A DNA stretch of 21,204 bases from Clostridiales bacterium. Its GTDB lineage: Bacteria > Bacillota > Clostridia > Christensenellales > Aristaeellaceae. Below the pieces are notes generated by a model. It worked only from the letters and a program-made list of their open reading frames with translations, had not been told where the DNA came from and ran no database searches. Shown here one piece after another: positions 1 through 7,452 of this stretch. Location: NCBI GenBank assembly GCA_019419995.1, contig JAHZHZ010000025.1, positions 1 to 21,204 of the forward strand, written 5' to 3'. The stretch's first letter is position 1, and each line of letters opens with the position of its first letter. Position numbers and translations under genes: made by a program.

Positions 1-29
1 GTTGGCTGCGTTGCTGCTTCAAATTTCAT
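1..29 (-). CDS. 5' end of a further operon gene (truncated by the window)
   Basis: An ATG at 29-27 on the minus strand is preceded by a purine-rich stretch with GGAGG and GGAG ribosome binding sites. It opens a frame reading MKFEAATQP before the window ends. It lies 70 nt downstream of the alcohol dehydrogenase stop, after a strong hairpin, so it is probably the fourth gene of the kinase-led transcription unit. Nine residues are too few to name the product. An aldolase, an epimerase or another catabolic enzyme would fit the context, but that is only inference. Confidence 0.55.
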
Positions 30-59
30 TCCTTCTCCTACCTCCTGTCCTTTTTCCTT

Positions 60-91
60 CCACCCCTCCGCCAATATCTGCGGAGGGGTGG
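60..91 (-). other. 12-bp perfect intercistronic hairpin
   Basis: Arms 60-71 and 80-91 are perfect complements (CCACCCCTCCGC against GCGGAGGGGTGG) around an 8-nt loop. The hairpin lies just after the dehydrogenase stop and before the ribosome binding site of the next gene. No T-run follows it on the minus strand (the sequence continues AAGGAAAAAGG). An mRNA-stabilising or processing element is therefore more likely than a terminator. Confidence 0.75.
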
Positions 92-99
92 GAACAAAA

Positions 100-1137
100 T
101 CAGAATTCAATAACGTGCTTGATGCCCCTGGCCTGAGATGCGTTGTCGAAGGCCTTCAAAATGTCGGACAGGGGATAGCGGTCAGTAATCATGGCCTTAA
201 CGTTCAGAAGTCCCAGGGATACAAACTCCAGCGTCTTTCTGAACTGGGCGATGGAGGAACGCGTAGAACCGGTAACGTAGAGCTCATGATAGTGAATCAT
301 GTTAGTATCAATGGCCACGGGCTGTTTGGAGGCTGGAATTCCGCCAAAGAAATTGATGCGTCCGCCATAGTTCATCAGCGGCAGCATAGCCGCCTGTACC
401 GACGGCACGGGGCAAGCCGTGATCGCCACATCTAAGCCGCGGCCCCTGGTCCATTTCTTAACGAAGCCCGCCAAATCGTCGCCACAGTAGGTCTCCACAA
501 AGGGCAGCTTTTCCTTCACATCCGCCAGGCGTTCGGCAGAAATGTCATTCATCAGCACGCTGGCACCCGCCATGTGCAAAAGCATCGCGTGGCAGAAACC
601 GATAGGACCTGCACCCACCACCAGCGCATATTCGCCAGGCTTGACAAAGCACTTGGTAAATCCGTTATAGGCGCAGCTGAGGGGCTCGGTAACGGCGGCT
701 TCCGCGGCCGTAACTCCCTCGGGCAATACCATCAGGTTGCCTCTGGTCACGGCATCGGCAGGAATCTTCACATATTCGGCAAATGCGCCGTCCATGTTGA
801 TTCCGAAGGCACGATAGTCATCGCACAGATGGAATTTGCCATCCACACAGCGATCACAGATGCCGCAGCCAATGTTGGGCTGCATAGCCACACGCATGCC
901 CTCCCGGTAGAAGGGGACATTTTTACCTACCTTGACAATCTCGCCTGCAAATTCGTGGCCAAGGATCAGCGGATGCTCCTCATCTACACCCTTCTGGCCA
1001 TTCTTCCACATGCGCACGTCCGTACCGCATACGGCAGCAGCCTCGGTCTTTAAAAGAATTTCATCATCATTAATCTGAGGTACGTCAACTTCTTCCAATC
1101 GAAGGTCGTTGGCTCCATAGAGTCGAAGTGCCAGCAT
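100..1137 (-). CDS. Zinc-dependent medium-chain alcohol/polyol dehydrogenase
   Basis: This 345-residue protein belongs to the MDR family (sorbitol/threonine dehydrogenase type), which oxidises a secondary alcohol or sugar alcohol with NAD(P)+ in the cytoplasm. Visible ligands for the catalytic zinc are Cys37 (VCGTD) and His61-Glu62 (GHEF). Four structural-zinc cysteines are present in GCGICDRC followed by C about eight residues later. The Rossmann nucleotide-binding loop is VVGAGPIG near residue 174. The length is normal for the family. The start is set by AGGAGG eight bases upstream of the ATG. It lies 18 nt after the Gfo/Idh/MocA gene, so the two are co-transcribed. In this locus it probably oxidises or reduces a polyol or keto-sugar intermediate. 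Substrate specificity cannot be read from the sequence. Confidence 0.9.
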   Translation of the reverse strand: MLALRLYGANDLRLEEVDVPQINDDEILLKTEAAAVCGTDVRMWKNGQKGVDEEHPLILGHEFAGEIVKVGKNVPFYREGMRVAMQPNIGCGICDRCVDGKFHLCDDYRAFGINMDGAFAEYVKIPADAVTRGNLMVLPEGVTAAEAAVTEPLSCAYNGFTKCFVKPGEYALVVGAGPIGFCHAMLLHMAGASVLMNDISAERLADVKEKLPFVETYCGDDLAGFVKKWTRGRGLDVAITACPVPSVQAAMLPLMNYGGRINFFGGIPASKQPVAIDTNMIHYHELYVTGSTRSSIAQFRKTLEFVSLGLLNVKAMITDRYPLSDILKAFDNASQARGIKHVIEF

Positions 1138-1155
1138 GGTATTTTCCCTCCTGAA

Positions 1156-2175
1156 TTATTTTACAGTCTTGATGGCCCGCTCGGTGATAGACTGGTTGCC
1201 TGCCTGTACGGTAGCCACGGCCATGCGGCCGTCATAGCCCGTCACCTCAGTTGGGGTATCGTTGAGCACGGCGTTGACAAAGGACGTATCCTCTGCCAGA
1301 TAGGCGTCAATGAACAGCGTCATCCAGCTGTTGATGAAGGGGGTCTGGGTGCCTCCCTCCACACTGGTGCAGTGTACGAATTCCTTGTCAGAGCGACCTA
1401 CATTAATCTTGCCCTTGGTGCCAATCAATTCCATCTTGGAATCATAGCCGTACTGGACGTAGGCCGCGCCGTCAATAACGAAGTGTACACCGTTTTTCAT
1501 GGTGCCGCTCATCAGCACGCTGTCGTAATAATCCGGATATTCCTCCCGGGCCTCAGGATTGCGGAAGTTGCCCGCTACGGCATAGAGGGTATCGATGTCA
1601 CTGCCTGCCATCCAGCGCACAGCATCAATGTCATGAGAATTGACCTCGGCCAAAATGCCGTTGGATTTTTTGATATCAAACATCCACGGACGGGGCTTGG
1701 AAGGTCCACGCGTGTTGGAGTGCACCTGTACCAAATCGCCAATGGCACCGGAATCTAGCAGGCGTTTAGCCTCCCGGAAGCTGGCGTCAAAGCGGCGCAT
1801 GAAACCAATCTGCAGCTTGACGTTGTTGCGCCGGCAGGCTTCTACCATCTCGTCGCACTCCTCCACCGTCATAGCCATGGGCTTTTCGCAGAAGATATGC
1901 TTTCCCGCATTGGCGCAGTCCACCACGATGTCCCGGTGCAGATTTGTGGGAGCTACCACGATCACCGCCTGAATTTCGGGATCTGAAAGAATATCATGAT
2001 AGTCGGTAAAGACCTTTTTTACGCCCAGTTCCTCGGCAGCCGCCTGGGCCGCGGCTTCCACCGCGTCCACGCAAGCCACAATGGCAGCATTTTCAATCTT
2101 GTTTTTATAGTTGCGCGCATGGATCATGCCGGCACGGCCACATCCGATCAAGCAGACGTTGAGTTTCTCATTCAT
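1156..2175 (-). CDS. Gfo/Idh/MocA oxidoreductase, inositol-dehydrogenase-like
   Basis: A 339-residue NAD(P)-dependent sugar or cyclitol oxidoreductase. The N-terminal Rossmann fold shows GCGRAG (residues 11-16). The family EKP motif is at 97-99, with the Lys normally catalytic. Residues 125-133 read FMRRFDASF, as in inositol 2-dehydrogenase relatives. The usual catalytic Asp/His pair is represented by Glu177 and His181 in EVNSHDID, so an Asp-to-Glu variant is present; I believe a subgroup of the family has this. It follows the FGGY kinase by 48 nt and precedes the dehydrogenase by 18 nt. A role in oxidising or reducing a sugar-derived intermediate is inferred. Calling it IolG would be over-annotation because no other inositol genes are visible. 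Confidence 0.88.
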   Translation of the reverse strand: MNEKLNVCLIGCGRAGMIHARNYKNKIENAAIVACVDAVEAAAQAAAEELGVKKVFTDYHDILSDPEIQAVIVVAPTNLHRDIVVDCANAGKHIFCEKPMAMTVEECDEMVEACRRNNVKLQIGFMRRFDASFREAKRLLDSGAIGDLVQVHSNTRGPSKPRPWMFDIKKSNGILAEVNSHDIDAVRWMAGSDIDTLYAVAGNFRNPEAREEYPDYYDSVLMSGTMKNGVHFVIDGAAYVQYGYDSKMELIGTKGKINVGRSDKEFVHCTSVEGGTQTPFINSWMTLFIDAYLAEDTSFVNAVLNDTPTEVTGYDGRMAVATVQAGNQSITERAIKTVK

Positions 2176-2223
2176 AATTTTTCTTCCTTTCCTGTTTCGA
2201 ATTAATTTATTAAAGGGTTAGCC

Positions 2224-3753
2224 TCACGGGAGAGTGTTAAGCTTAGCATACAGATCGTGCATTTCACGAATACAGCGCCCGTAATATTCAATATAGGGTT
2301 CATAGATTCGGGTGTTTGCTTCATTGGGCACGAAAGCTGTGGTCATGTGTACGTGCCGACCAGCCGCCTCCTGTATGCTCTCTAATTCACCTACACCCGC
2401 CGCTGCCAGCAGTGCTGCGCCCCACAAAGCCACATCATCCCGGCTAAGCAGGTGGAAGCTGTGCCCCGTCACATCGCTGAGCATCTGAGGCCAGATGCTG
2501 GACTTCGCACCGCCTCCGATAAGCTTGATCTGGCGAGTTCCATATTGGGGATACTGAGCGTGAATGCTTCGCAGGGTTAGCGCCAAGTCATAGCTGAAGC
2601 CTTCCAGCAGTGCACGATAGAAGTGTCCCAGGCCATGGTTGAGGCTGTGGCCCAAGAACATGCCCCGCATTTCACTGTCAAAGGGCATGGCACTGCCGCT
2701 GAGCAATCCTATGGAAATCAGGTGATCGCTGCCAGGCTTCACCTGCGCCGCCAGCGCCTCTGCCCGCGCAAAGGCTGCCTTAAGATCGCTCTCTCCACCA
2801 AAAAATTCCCTGGCAAACCAGTCGATGACGATGCCTGAACCCTGAATATACTTGTGGGCATAGTAGCGCTCCCCATCTGCTGTACTAATAATGTCGTAAT
2901 TGCGAGTGTCGGCATCCATGCGTGCCTCACTTGCCAAACAGGAGATGGCGCCATAGGAAGAGGCCTCAAAAATCATCTCACCCTCTCCCAGCACATTTGC
3001 GCCCACGCAACCACTGACCTTATCGCCTGCACCCATCACCAGGGGCAGGCCCGGCCTGAGCCCCAACTCCCTGGCGACAGACTCATCCAGATAACCGCCT
3101 ACGGTGGTGCTGGAGGTGATCTGGGGCAACAACGTCATGTCAATCCCCATATCTCCACACAGTTTCGGAGACCATTCGTGGCGCCGGATGTCCGCCATGC
3201 CCGTCCAGGTGATCAAGCTAGCATCAATCTTCGCCTCCGCAACGGACTGTCTGGACAACCGTCCGATCATGTAGCCATTGAGCATCACATACTTAGCAAT
3301 TTTTGCGTGTTCTTCAGGAAAGTCTTGCTTAAACCAATCATATTTGGAACACATCACCGGTGCGTTGGTACCGCCGATGGAGAACAACTCGTCGCCAAAC
3401 TTCTCCCGCTGACGGTCCGCATAGGGAAGGTAGCGGCTATCCATGGAGCAAGACCAGCCTGTTACATCGCCCCAATTTTCATCCACGCCGATGGAACCCG
3501 CCATCTGTCCTGTAAATGCCATGGCACACACATCCTGCGCTTCTTCGCCCAGCGCAGCCACCGTCTTTTTCAGGCAGTTCAACACCGATTGATACAACAT
3601 CTCTCCCCGCTGAATGAAGATGCCCGGACCCGGCCGCTCATCCTGCACCGCCTCACTGGCCCCTGCGTGAAACTTGCCCTCCAGATCGTATACGCCCGTC
3701 TTGATAAAGCTCGTCCCTAAGTCCACCGCCATAAACAGTTTTCTTCCGGCCAT
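2224..3753 (-). CDS. FGGY-family carbohydrate kinase (xylulokinase-like)
   Basis: A 509-residue ATP-dependent sugar or polyol kinase, close to the usual length for xylulose/gluconate/glycerol kinases. The N-terminal phosphate-binding loop is DLGTSFIKTG (11-20). The catalytic aspartate lies in VMGAGDKVSG near residue 245. The C-terminal adenosine motif is LIGGGAKSSIWPQ. A good AGGAGG site lies 8-9 nt upstream of the ATG. It is the first gene of its own transcription unit, with a strong promoter at 3809-3837. The enzyme probably phosphorylates the ketose or polyol made by the upstream isomerases and dehydrogenases, giving the sugar phosphate that the neighbouring DeoR protein would sense. The exact substrate is unknown. 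Confidence 0.92.
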   Translation of the reverse strand: MAGRKLFMAVDLGTSFIKTGVYDLEGKFHAGASEAVQDERPGPGIFIQRGEMLYQSVLNCLKKTVAALGEEAQDVCAMAFTGQMAGSIGVDENWGDVTGWSCSMDSRYLPYADRQREKFGDELFSIGGTNAPVMCSKYDWFKQDFPEEHAKIAKYVMLNGYMIGRLSRQSVAEAKIDASLITWTGMADIRRHEWSPKLCGDMGIDMTLLPQITSSTTVGGYLDESVARELGLRPGLPLVMGAGDKVSGCVGANVLGEGEMIFEASSYGAISCLASEARMDADTRNYDIISTADGERYYAHKYIQGSGIVIDWFAREFFGGESDLKAAFARAEALAAQVKPGSDHLISIGLLSGSAMPFDSEMRGMFLGHSLNHGLGHFYRALLEGFSYDLALTLRSIHAQYPQYGTRQIKLIGGGAKSSIWPQMLSDVTGHSFHLLSRDDVALWGAALLAAAGVGELESIQEAAGRHVHMTTAFVPNEANTRIYEPYIEYYGRCIREMHDLYAKLNTLP

Positions 3754-3808
3754 TGTTCTTTCCTCCTCTCTGTTTTTGTTTATTATTGTTTTTTATTATT
3801 TATTGTTG

Positions 3809-3837
3809 ATTATAACATTCTCTTTGGAATATTTCAA
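3809..3837 (-). promoter_or_regulatory. SigA-type promoter of the kinase operon
   Basis: On the minus strand TTGAAA (3837-3832), a 17-bp spacer and TATAAT (3814-3809) form a near-consensus vegetative promoter. The predicted start is near 3802, giving a 5' leader of about 50 nt that is strikingly A/T-rich. It lets the kinase, second oxidoreductase and dehydrogenase be expressed apart from the upstream importer operon. Confidence 0.8.
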
Positions 3838-3885
3838 TCATATACGGACCTTTTTTGTGAGAAATGAGTAGATTTAACCTGAAAA

Positions 3886-3909
3886 TTCCCCGACGAAAGT
3901 TGCCGGGGA
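3886..3909 (-). terminator. Weak intrinsic terminator after the DeoR gene
   Basis: TCCCCG (3887-3892) and CGGGGA (3904-3909) form a 6-bp stem that can extend through a short internal pairing. On the minus strand it is followed by ATTTTC. The T-run is short, so read-through into the kinase operon is likely. Its place between the DeoR stop and the kinase promoter supports a partial terminator. Confidence 0.5.
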
Positions 3910-3965
3910 GATATACGAACCGCAGGATAGCACATGCCATACCGCGATTGGATAGACCAGATGCG

Positions 3966-4745
3966 TCAGGCCATGATAACACGAACATTCTGGGCCTGAA
4001 GCTGCCGAACAAAATCCGGGTCAGCTCCAGAATCAGTGATCAAAATATCCAGTTCATCCAGGGTGGCAAAGCGGGCGAGGGACTCACAGCCAATCTTGCT
4101 GGAATCTGCCAGAAGGATACGAGTACGAGCGCTAAGCAGAATTTTACGCTTCACATCCGCAGTATCGATACTGGGTGTACTCAATCCCCGCTGAATATCC
4201 ATGGCATTGGTGGCCAGGAACAGAGTGTCCACGTGCAACTGATCCATTTGATCCAACACAGAACGGCCCACAGTGCAGTGAAATTTTTTCCGCACGGTTC
4301 CGCCCAGCAGGATCACGGAATTTTCGCTGTTTTCTTCCAGATATAGAGCAATCTTTAAATCATTGGTAACGACGGTAAGACCCCTAATGCCGGTAATAAG
4401 GCGTGCCAGTTCAAAGGTGGTGGTACCGGTATCAATGGCTATCACTTGTCCAGGACGAATGTAGGGTAGAGCGGTCTGAGCAATGGCCTGTTTTTCCTGC
4501 GCATGCAGTTCCAGCTTTTCGCTGGAGGTAAGCTCCGTTCCGCCGCTAAGGGACAGCGCACCACCATGGGTACGCCGCAAATACTTCATGGCTTCCAGTT
4601 CATTGAGATCATTTCGGATGGTTGCCGGCGATACCTGAAAGTGTTCACACAGTTCGGTCACCGTCACATGCCCCTTTGCATTGAGCATTTCCAACAGGTC
4701 CCTGCGCCGGATCTCCGCAAGTATACCGTTTGCCGGTTTAGTCAT
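3966..4745 (-). CDS. DeoR-family sugar-responsive transcriptional regulator
   Basis: This 259-residue repressor-type protein has a DeoR helix-turn-helix at about residues 27-60 (VTELCEHFQVSPATIRNDL). A DeoRC ligand-binding domain follows, with the sugar-phosphate loop DTGTTT at 105-110 and VVTNDLKIA further on. The start at 4745 is chosen because GGAGG lies 8 nt upstream. An in-frame ATG at 4838 would add 31 low-complexity proline/alanine residues and has no good ribosome site. DeoR proteins usually sense a phosphorylated intermediate of the pathway they control, so the ligand may be the product of the adjacent FGGY kinase (inference). It is the last gene of the importer-led operon and probably controls one or both promoters of the locus. 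Confidence 0.92.
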   Translation of the reverse strand: MTKPANGILAEIRRRDLLEMLNAKGHVTVTELCEHFQVSPATIRNDLNELEAMKYLRRTHGGALSLSGGTELTSSEKLELHAQEKQAIAQTALPYIRPGQVIAIDTGTTTFELARLITGIRGLTVVTNDLKIALYLEENSENSVILLGGTVRKKFHCTVGRSVLDQMDQLHVDTLFLATNAMDIQRGLSTPSIDTADVKRKILLSARTRILLADSSKIGCESLARFATLDELDILITDSGADPDFVRQLQAQNVRVIMA

Positions 4746-4824
4746 GATTGTTTCCTCCGTTGTTAATATCGGCGCGCAGGCCGCTACGGGGCACGGGGGA
4801 GGAATCCGTTTGGACGCCGCCGGA

Positions 4825-4862
4825 GGGAGGCGGTCCAAAGTTCAGCTTCCAGTCCGCCTCCC
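4825..4862 (-). other. Intercistronic hairpin before the DeoR gene
   Basis: GGGAGGCGG (4825-4833) pairs perfectly with CCGCCTCCC (4854-4862) across a 20-nt loop. It begins 17 nt after the stop of the TIM-barrel gene. No T-run follows on the minus strand, so it is more likely an mRNA 3'-end protector or processing site that sets the DeoR level than a full terminator. Confidence 0.65.
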
Positions 4863-4879
4863 TGATAGAACTTCTTCCT

Positions 4880-5869
4880 TTAATCTGTCTTCAGTGCCGC
4901 ATCAAACGCCACATCCGAAGGTTCAAAGTTCACACGGTTGACAAATTCCAGTGCTTCTGCTGCGCCGCGCATGCGCTCCATGCCGCTATCCTCCCATTCC
5001 ACACACAAGGGACCATGGTAGCCCATCTGATTCAATTCCCGAATAATGGCATCAAAATCCACATGGCCATGGCCCAGAGAAACAAAATTCCAGCCCCGGC
5101 GCGTATCGCCAAATTCGATATGGGAGCCCAGTATGCCGGACAAACCATCTCGATTCAGGCGCACGTCCTTCATGTGAACGTGATAGATGCGATCTTTAAA
5201 GGCCCGCACAAAGAGAGCCGGATCCACACCCTGCCAGAGCAGGTGGCTGGGGTCAAAGTTAATACCCAGGGTGGGTCGGTAATCAATCGTCTCTAGCAGA
5301 CGTCGGGTAGAATAGTAATCAAAGGCAATTTCCGTGGGGTGCACCTCCAGCGCCAGCTTCACACCACACTCGTCATATACATCGAAGATGGGCGTCCACA
5401 ATTCCTTAATTCGCTGATACCCCGCCTCCACCATTTCAGGTGTAGTCTGGGGGAAGGAGTACCAGTACGCCCAGATGGGAGAACCCAGAAAGCAGGTAAC
5501 CACCTTCACGCCCAGCAGCTTGGCCGCATGGGCTGCCGTCTTCATGCCCTCCACAGCCCAAGCTCGAATGGCCTCGGGCTTACCTGCCAGCTCTGCAGGA
5601 GCAAAGTTATCCAGCCTCGGATCCCAATTATCACCTACACACTGTCCCATCAGATGGCAGGAGATGGCGGAAATGATGAGCTGATTGTCGCTGAGCGTCT
5701 TTTCAAAGTTGCGGCGATAGTCCTCATCCGCTACGATGCGGTTCACGTCGATGTGGGCCTGGGCGGCCAATTCCAAACCTTCATAACCCATTTCGTGCAT
5801 GATGGCACACAGTTTTTCAAAGGGAATATCCCCAAATTGACCGGAACAGATGGTAACGGGTCGCTTCAT
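4880..5869 (-). CDS. Xylose-isomerase-like TIM-barrel sugar isomerase/epimerase (copy 1)
   Basis: A 329-residue member of the AP-endonuclease-2/IolE-IolI superfamily, which holds metal-dependent isomerases, epimerases, dehydratases and C-glycoside lyases. Likely metal ligands, by the family pattern, are Glu175 (LALEVHP), Asp206 (NFDPSHL), His232 (HVHMKD) and Glu291 (CVEWEDSG). Two ATGs compete. The one at 5878 lies only 1 nt after AGGAGG, while the one at 5869 has a 10-nt spacing, so 5869 is chosen. It lies 129 nt downstream of the GH4 gene. The FDPSHLLWQG segment is typical of proteins found beside Gfo/Idh/MocA enzymes in keto-sugar pathways. The exact reaction is unknown. Confidence 0.88.
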   Translation of the reverse strand: MKRPVTICSGQFGDIPFEKLCAIMHEMGYEGLELAAQAHIDVNRIVADEDYRRNFEKTLSDNQLIISAISCHLMGQCVGDNWDPRLDNFAPAELAGKPEAIRAWAVEGMKTAAHAAKLLGVKVVTCFLGSPIWAYWYSFPQTTPEMVEAGYQRIKELWTPIFDVYDECGVKLALEVHPTEIAFDYYSTRRLLETIDYRPTLGINFDPSHLLWQGVDPALFVRAFKDRIYHVHMKDVRLNRDGLSGILGSHIEFGDTRRGWNFVSLGHGHVDFDAIIRELNQMGYHGPLCVEWEDSGMERMRGAAEALEFVNRVNFEPSDVAFDAALKTD

Positions 5870-5964
5870 AAGCAGCATACCTCCTGTCTCAAAATTATAC
5901 GGCTGGTGCCCTTAATCTCTTTTCGGTGGCTATTAAAGCGTTTTTATACGCCTTTTACGCCGAA

Positions 5965-5988
5965 ACCCTGCGCTGTAAAGCGCAGGGT
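5965..5988 (-). other. 10-bp perfect intercistronic hairpin after the GH4 gene
   Basis: ACCCTGCGCT (5965-5974) and AGCGCAGGGT (5979-5988) form a perfect 10-bp stem with a 4-nt loop, starting 10 nt after the GH4 stop. Only TTTCGG follows on the minus strand, so termination would be partial at best. The rest of the 129-nt gap (5870-5998) also holds a TATAAT at about 5893-5898 on the minus strand, but without a recognisable -35. Confidence 0.7.
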
Positions 5989-5998
5989 CGGAGCCAGA

Positions 5999-7417
5999 TT
6001 ATTCGGCCAGTTTTGCAAAGCGATTATTAATGGCCAGCGCCGGATCTTCAGGCACCGGAACCGGTACCGTACCTTCGGGCACATGGATGTCGTTGAGCCG
6101 TCGGAAGGGCTTGCCCTCAAATTGAGGCAGCCATTCTTTTTCTGCCTCAAACATGTCCGCCACCATGTTGCGGCACTCATTGAGCGTCAGCTTCGTACTG
6201 GTGAGCGGATCCATGGCAATGGCCCAGTAAGCCAGTTCAGGATCACCATCAATGGCAGCCTGAGCAGCCAGCCCCTGGCTGGTCAAATTAGACTGGTTCA
6301 TAGCGGCCAACTGCAAGGGCAACGCGCCAATGTAGGTGGGATGGAAGCCGTACTGATCTGCATACACGGGCACTTCCACTGTAGCATCCGTGGGCAGATT
6401 GGTGATGTAACCCTCTCGATTGGACACGTTTCCACTGAAGCGGAAGGGTTTGCCAGTAATAATAGCTTCAATGATGTAGGAGCAATATTCCTTAGAGCGG
6501 GGCTCCAACTCACCAGATTCGATGCTCAGAACATCGGTATTTTTAAACTTCTCCTGAATCATTCTGGAGAACTTCAGATAAGCACCATGCTCGCCGCCAA
6601 ACATTGGCTCGTCGCAGTACTGCGCCAGAGCGCGATCGCTGCTACGGAACCAGGGCAAGTATTCGGAAAGATGGCCTGTGGACTCCGTCATGAAGTAACC
6701 ACACTGGCGCATTACTTCTCCGCGCACCTTTTCATTTTTGTAGTACTCGGGCTTTTCCATGTTCTCACGCAGAATGGGATAGAGATCCCGTCCCTTATGA
6801 GTAAGCGTCAAGAACCAGTCCATGTGGTTGATGCCAGCGTTGATGAAATCAATTTCCTCCTTGGGAATACCCGTATAGCCAGAAATCAAATCCATCGTGG
6901 TCTGCACTCCGTGGCACAAGCCCACCACTTTCATGCCAGTAGCACGGGCCAGCATGGTACATACCGCGCCCATGGGATTGACATAATTAAGTACATAGGC
7001 ATTAGGACACAGTTCCTTCATGTCTTCCCAGATTCCCAGCATTACCGGTGCAGTGCGCAGAACTCTGAACACGCCGCCGGGACCCATGGAGTCTCCGATG
7101 CACTGATCCACCCCATATTTCATGGGAATTTCGATATCGTGAGTATAGGCTGCGTTGCCTCCGATCTGGAAGGTAAGGATCACAAAATCCGCATCCTTCA
7201 GAGCCTCTCTGCGATCGGTAGTGCAATAGATATGGGCATCGATATGGTTCTTTTCAATGATCTGATCTGCATACTGCTTCATCTTTTCCAGTTTCCACAG
7301 TGTCGGACCCATCAGTGCGTAGGTACTGCCGGCCATGCAGGGCGTATTGAACATATCGTTCAAAAACTGCTTGGTGAAAACCATGCTACCGGCACCGATC
7401 AATGCCACTTTGCTCAT
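5999..7417 (-). CDS. GH4 family NAD+/Mn2+-dependent alpha-glycosidase
   Basis: A 472-residue glycoside hydrolase family 4 enzyme. Such enzymes oxidise C3 of the sugar with bound NAD+, eliminate the aglycone and re-reduce, using a divalent metal. Visible features are the Rossmann loop GAGS (8-11), NYVNPM (144-149), the metal-binding Cys168-His169 in LCHGV, and His198 in GINHMDW. The overall pattern resembles the MelA/alpha-glucuronidase side of GH4 and not the 6-phospho-glucosidases. From memory, the residue after Cys-His helps sort specificities (Ser in alpha-galactosidases, Glu in alpha-galacturonidases). Gly here leaves alpha-glucuronidase-like or untested specificity open. No signal peptide is present, so it hydrolyses an imported glycoside in the cytoplasm. 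Start supported by GGAG 10 nt upstream; 35 nt after the preceding gene. Confidence 0.9.
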   Translation of the reverse strand: MSKVALIGAGSMVFTKQFLNDMFNTPCMAGSTYALMGPTLWKLEKMKQYADQIIEKNHIDAHIYCTTDRREALKDADFVILTFQIGGNAAYTHDIEIPMKYGVDQCIGDSMGPGGVFRVLRTAPVMLGIWEDMKELCPNAYVLNYVNPMGAVCTMLARATGMKVVGLCHGVQTTMDLISGYTGIPKEEIDFINAGINHMDWFLTLTHKGRDLYPILRENMEKPEYYKNEKVRGEVMRQCGYFMTESTGHLSEYLPWFRSSDRALAQYCDEPMFGGEHGAYLKFSRMIQEKFKNTDVLSIESGELEPRSKEYCSYIIEAIITGKPFRFSGNVSNREGYITNLPTDATVEVPVYADQYGFHPTYIGALPLQLAAMNQSNLTSQGLAAQAAIDGDPELAYWAIAMDPLTSTKLTLNECRNMVADMFEAEKEWLPQFEGKPFRRLNDIHVPEGTVPVPVPEDPALAINNRFAKLAE

Positions 7418-7452
7418 ATGCTTCCATCTCCTTTGAAGCGAGTCGATTTAAC

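Noticed and set aside
4746..4838. Longer start for the DeoR gene
   Set aside because: The extra 31 residues are Pro/Ala-rich and unlike the family, the GGAGG site fits the start at 4745, and the extension overlaps the intercistronic hairpin.
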